Source: Kineosporiaceae bacterium (GTDB lineage: Bacteria; Actinomycetota; Actinomycetes; Actinomycetales; Angustibacteraceae). Taken from it: a stretch of 10,073 nucleotides of DNA. A program made the position numbers and the translations under genes. Positions within the stretch are counted from its first letter, which is position 1. Every line of letters starts with the position of its first letter. The notes below the pieces were generated by a model. It made no database searches. It was given only the letters and a program-made list of their open reading frames with translations, and was not told the origin of the DNA. Of this stretch, positions 8,177 to 10,073 are shown in pieces. The stretch spans positions 1 to 10,073 of the forward strand of contig DAIETC010000041.1 in assembly GCA_027345905.1 (NCBI GenBank). Direction: 5' to 3'.

Positions 8177-8677
8177 ATGGCTCCCACTGCCCGGCCCCCG
8201 CGACCCGTGCTCGCCCTCGACTACCCGATGTCGCTGGGCGTGTTCGACAAGTACGACGACGCCCAACGAGCGGTCGACTACCTGTCCGACCAGGAGTTCC
8301 CGGTCGAGAACTGCATGATCGTCGGAACCGAGCTCAAGCAGGTGGAACGGGTGACCGGCCGACTGACCTACGCCCGCGCCGCACTGGCGGGGGCGGCCTC
8401 GGGTGCCTGGATGGGTCTGTTCGTCGGGCTGTTGCTGGGCATGTTCAGCCCGAATGGGCGCTGGTTCGCGGCCGTACTGACCGGCATCCTGATCGGTGTC
8501 GTCTTCGGGATGACCATGGGCCTGGCCGGGTATGCCGCGACCGGCGGCCGCCGGGACTTCACGTCGGTCTCGCAGGTCGTGGCGACGCGGTACGAGGTGC
8601 TGGTCGAGCACAAGCTACTCGCCCGCGCGCAGGAACTTTTGCAGGGCATGCCCAATCGCGCACAAGGCGCGCCGTAG
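8177..8677 (+). CDS. General stress (YflT-like) two-helix membrane protein
   Basis: The 166-residue protein has a YflT/GSP17M-type general stress domain interrupted by a membrane hairpin. The first part of the domain is SLGVFDKYDDAQRAVDYLSD through ENCMIVGTELKQVERVTGRL (about 19-63). Two glycine-rich hydrophobic helices follow at about 67-90 and 97-121. The domain resumes as DFTSVSQVVATRYEVLVEHK (127-146). The arrangement is common in actinobacteria, where the protein is annotated as a general stress protein of unknown biochemical role. The ATG at 8177 has a strong GAGGAGG seven bases upstream. An in-frame ATG at 8147 lacks a ribosome site and is less likely. The gene is divergent from glpF and shares its 170-base upstream region with the inverted-repeat operator. 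I see no clear sigma-B-type promoter. Confidence 0.82.
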   Translation: MAPTARPPRPVLALDYPMSLGVFDKYDDAQRAVDYLSDQEFPVENCMIVGTELKQVERVTGRLTYARAALAGAASGAWMGLFVGLLLGMFSPNGRWFAAVLTGILIGVVFGMTMGLAGYAATGGRRDFTSVSQVVATRYEVLVEHKLLARAQELLQGMPNRAQGAP

Positions 8678-8701
8678 CTTCGCCTGGCTGGGGGCGCGCC
8701 T
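8665..8701. terminator. Possible bidirectional terminator between convergent genes
   Basis: AGGCGCGCC at 8665-8673 and GGCGCGCCT at 8693-8701 form a perfect 9-bp, all-but-one G-C stem with a 19-base loop. It covers the stop codon of the stress-protein gene and ends three bases before the stop of the opposing aminopeptidase gene. A hairpin at this tail-to-tail junction could end transcripts from both sides. The loop is long and no T-run is present, so the call is tentative. Confidence 0.35.
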
Positions 8702-8703
8702 GA

Positions 8704-10073
8704 TCAGGTGAGCAGTGCGGCCATCCACGCTTCGACGTCGTCGGGACGGCGGGGAAGGGCGGCGGAGAGCACCTCGTGCCCCTGCGCGGTGACCAGCACG
8801 TCGTCCTCGATCCGGACGCCGATGCCGCGCAGCTCGGCCGGCACCAGAAGGTCGTCGGCCTTGAAGTACAGGCCGGGTTCGACCGTGATGATCATTCCAG
8901 GCCGCAGCTGGGCCTCCCGGGCATTCTCCTGCCGCGCCAGCGCACAGTCGTGGACATCCATGCCCAGGTGGTGGCTGGTGCCATGCACCATCCACCTGCG
9001 GTGAAATTCGCCCTCGTCCGACAGCGACTCCTCGACGTCGACCGGCAGCAGGCCCCACTGCGCCAGCCGCTCGGCGATGACCCGGATGGCGGCGGCGTGG
9101 ACATCCTTGAACCGGTTGCCCGGCTTGACCGCCGCCAGGCCGGCCTCCTGGGCGTCGAGGACCGCTTCGTAGACCTTGCGCTGGGCCGCGCTGAACCGGC
9201 CGTTGACCGGCATCGTGCGGGTCACGTCCGCGGTGTACAGCGAGTCCACCTCGACGCCGGCGTCCACGAGGATCAGGTCGCCGTCGCGAACCTCCCCGTG
9301 GTTGCGGATCCAATGCAGCGTGCACGCATGCTCACCCGCGGCGGCGATGGTGTCGTACCCGACGCCGTTGCCGGCATGGCGTGCCACGAGCGCGAACTGG
9401 CCCTCGACCCAGCGCTCGCCGCGCCCGTTGGCGACCGCGTCGGGCAGGCTGCGCACGATCGCCTCGAAGCCCTCGGCGGTCGCGGCGCAGGCGAGCCGCA
9501 TCTGCTCGACCTCCCACTCGTCCTTGGTCAGTCGCAGCTCGGACAGCAGCACTGCCAGCTCGTGGTCGAGCGCGCGCTCGGCCTCGCCGTCGTGGGAGTC
9601 GACCTGGGCACGGACCTCGTCGACGTCCGCGGTCACTTCGGGATCGGCGTCCCGGACGACGCGTACGCGCACCGTGCCGACGTCCTTGCCGAGCGCCTCA
9701 GGAAGCTCGTCGACGTGCCGCGTCCGCAAACCCAGCTCGGCCTCGACCTCGGCCAGGCTGGGCCGAGCGCCGACCCACAGCTCGCCGTACCTCGCATCGG
9801 AGTAGAACTCCTCGCTGTCGCGCCCGGTCCGGGGCCGGAAGTACAGGACGGCCTCGTGGCCACCCGCGGCGAGCGGTTCGAGGACCAGGACGGCGTCCGG
9901 CTCGCGGTCCGCGCCGAGGCCGGTGAGGTGCGCGAACGCCGAGTGCGGACGAAAGCCGTAGTCACAGTCGTTCGAGCGCACCTTGAGCCCACCGGCCGGG
10001 ATGACGATCCGGTCGCCCGCGAACGCCTCGGACACGGCCGCCCGACGGGCCGCGGCGTACGTCGCGCCCTCCG
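8704..10073 (-). CDS. pepP: Xaa-Pro aminopeptidase (aminopeptidase P), 5' end outside window
   Basis: This cytosolic metallopeptidase removes an N-terminal residue preceding proline. The N-terminal creatinase-like domain runs from RIVIPAGGLKVRSNDCDY to about residue 165, counted from the GTG at 10035, and the pita-bread catalytic domain follows. All five metal ligands of the M24B family are visible: D258 (VDAG), D270 (TADVTRT), H355 (HGTSHHLG), E386 (TVEPGLYF) and E410 (GVRIEDD). This implies a dinuclear metal centre and an active enzyme. I do not accept the GTG at 10035 as the start. The frame stays open to the window edge, and its codons EGATYAAARRAA upstream look like the normal N-terminal helix of actinobacterial members. 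At least 456 residues are present. The gene faces the stress-protein gene tail to tail and has no evident link to glycerol use. Confidence 0.93.
   Translation of the reverse strand, partial: EGATYAAARRAAVSEAFAGDRIVIPAGGLKVRSNDCDYGFRPHSAFAHLTGLGADREPDAVLVLEPLAAGGHEAVLYFRPRTGRDSEEFYSDARYGELWVGARPSLAEVEAELGLRTRHVDELPEALGKDVGTVRVRVVRDADPEVTADVDEVRAQVDSHDGEAERALDHELAVLLSELRLTKDEWEVEQMRLACAATAEGFEAIVRSLPDAVANGRGERWVEGQFALVARHAGNGVGYDTIAAAGEHACTLHWIRNHGEVRDGDLILVDAGVEVDSLYTADVTRTMPVNGRFSAAQRKVYEAVLDAQEAGLAAVKPGNRFKDVHAAAIRVIAERLAQWGLLPVDVEESLSDEGEFHRRWMVHGTSHHLGMDVHDCALARQENAREAQLRPGMIITVEPGLYFKADDLLVPAELRGIGVRIEDDVLVTAQGHEVLSAALPRRPDDVEAWMAALLT

Noticed and set aside
10033..10035. GTG at 10035 as the true start of the aminopeptidase gene
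   Set aside because: The frame remains open to the window edge and the upstream codons resemble the conserved N-terminal helix, so the start is probably outside the window.

Overview
The window is very GC-rich chromosomal DNA. Gene density, frequent GTG starts and protein wording (GlpD GLRPLL...STSKLSREH, YflT-type stress protein, aminopeptidase P family) point to a high-GC actinobacterium. I cannot place it to genus. The theme is glycerol uptake and catabolism.

Layout. Positions 1-545 hold no convincing gene. They contain four unrelated short tandem-repeat families (periods 15, 31, 27 and 38 bp) and one large imperfect hairpin. From 546 to 3873 three genes read rightward: an EamA/DMT permease, an IclR-family regulator of the GylR kind, and a glycerol kinase (copy A). 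From 8006 down to 3839 three genes read leftward: glpF (glycerol facilitator), a second glycerol kinase (copy B) and glpD (glycerol-3-phosphate dehydrogenase). The two groups meet tail to tail, with the last 35 bp of kinase A and glpD overlapping. Divergent from glpF, at 8177-8677, is a small two-helix membrane protein with a general-stress (YflT-like) domain. A leftward Xaa-Pro aminopeptidase gene runs off the right edge.

How it works together. GlpF admits glycerol, a glycerol kinase traps it as glycerol-3-phosphate, and GlpD oxidises that to dihydroxyacetone phosphate while reducing the quinone pool. In the classical Streptomyces gyl locus an IclR-type regulator (GylR) sits beside glpF-glpK-glpD. 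Here the regulator is in the opposing cluster with its own kinase. The glpF upstream region carries a perfect 11-bp inverted repeat plus a third copy of the same CGAACAA half-site. The outermost half-site coincides with the -35 of the best glpF promoter candidate, which makes this the likely regulator target.

The most interesting points are the duplicated glycerol kinases, both with intact catalytic residues but different allosteric loops; the three-half-site operator; the convergent gene overlap; and the minisatellite cluster at the left edge. I see no clearly new defence, mobile or biosynthetic system.
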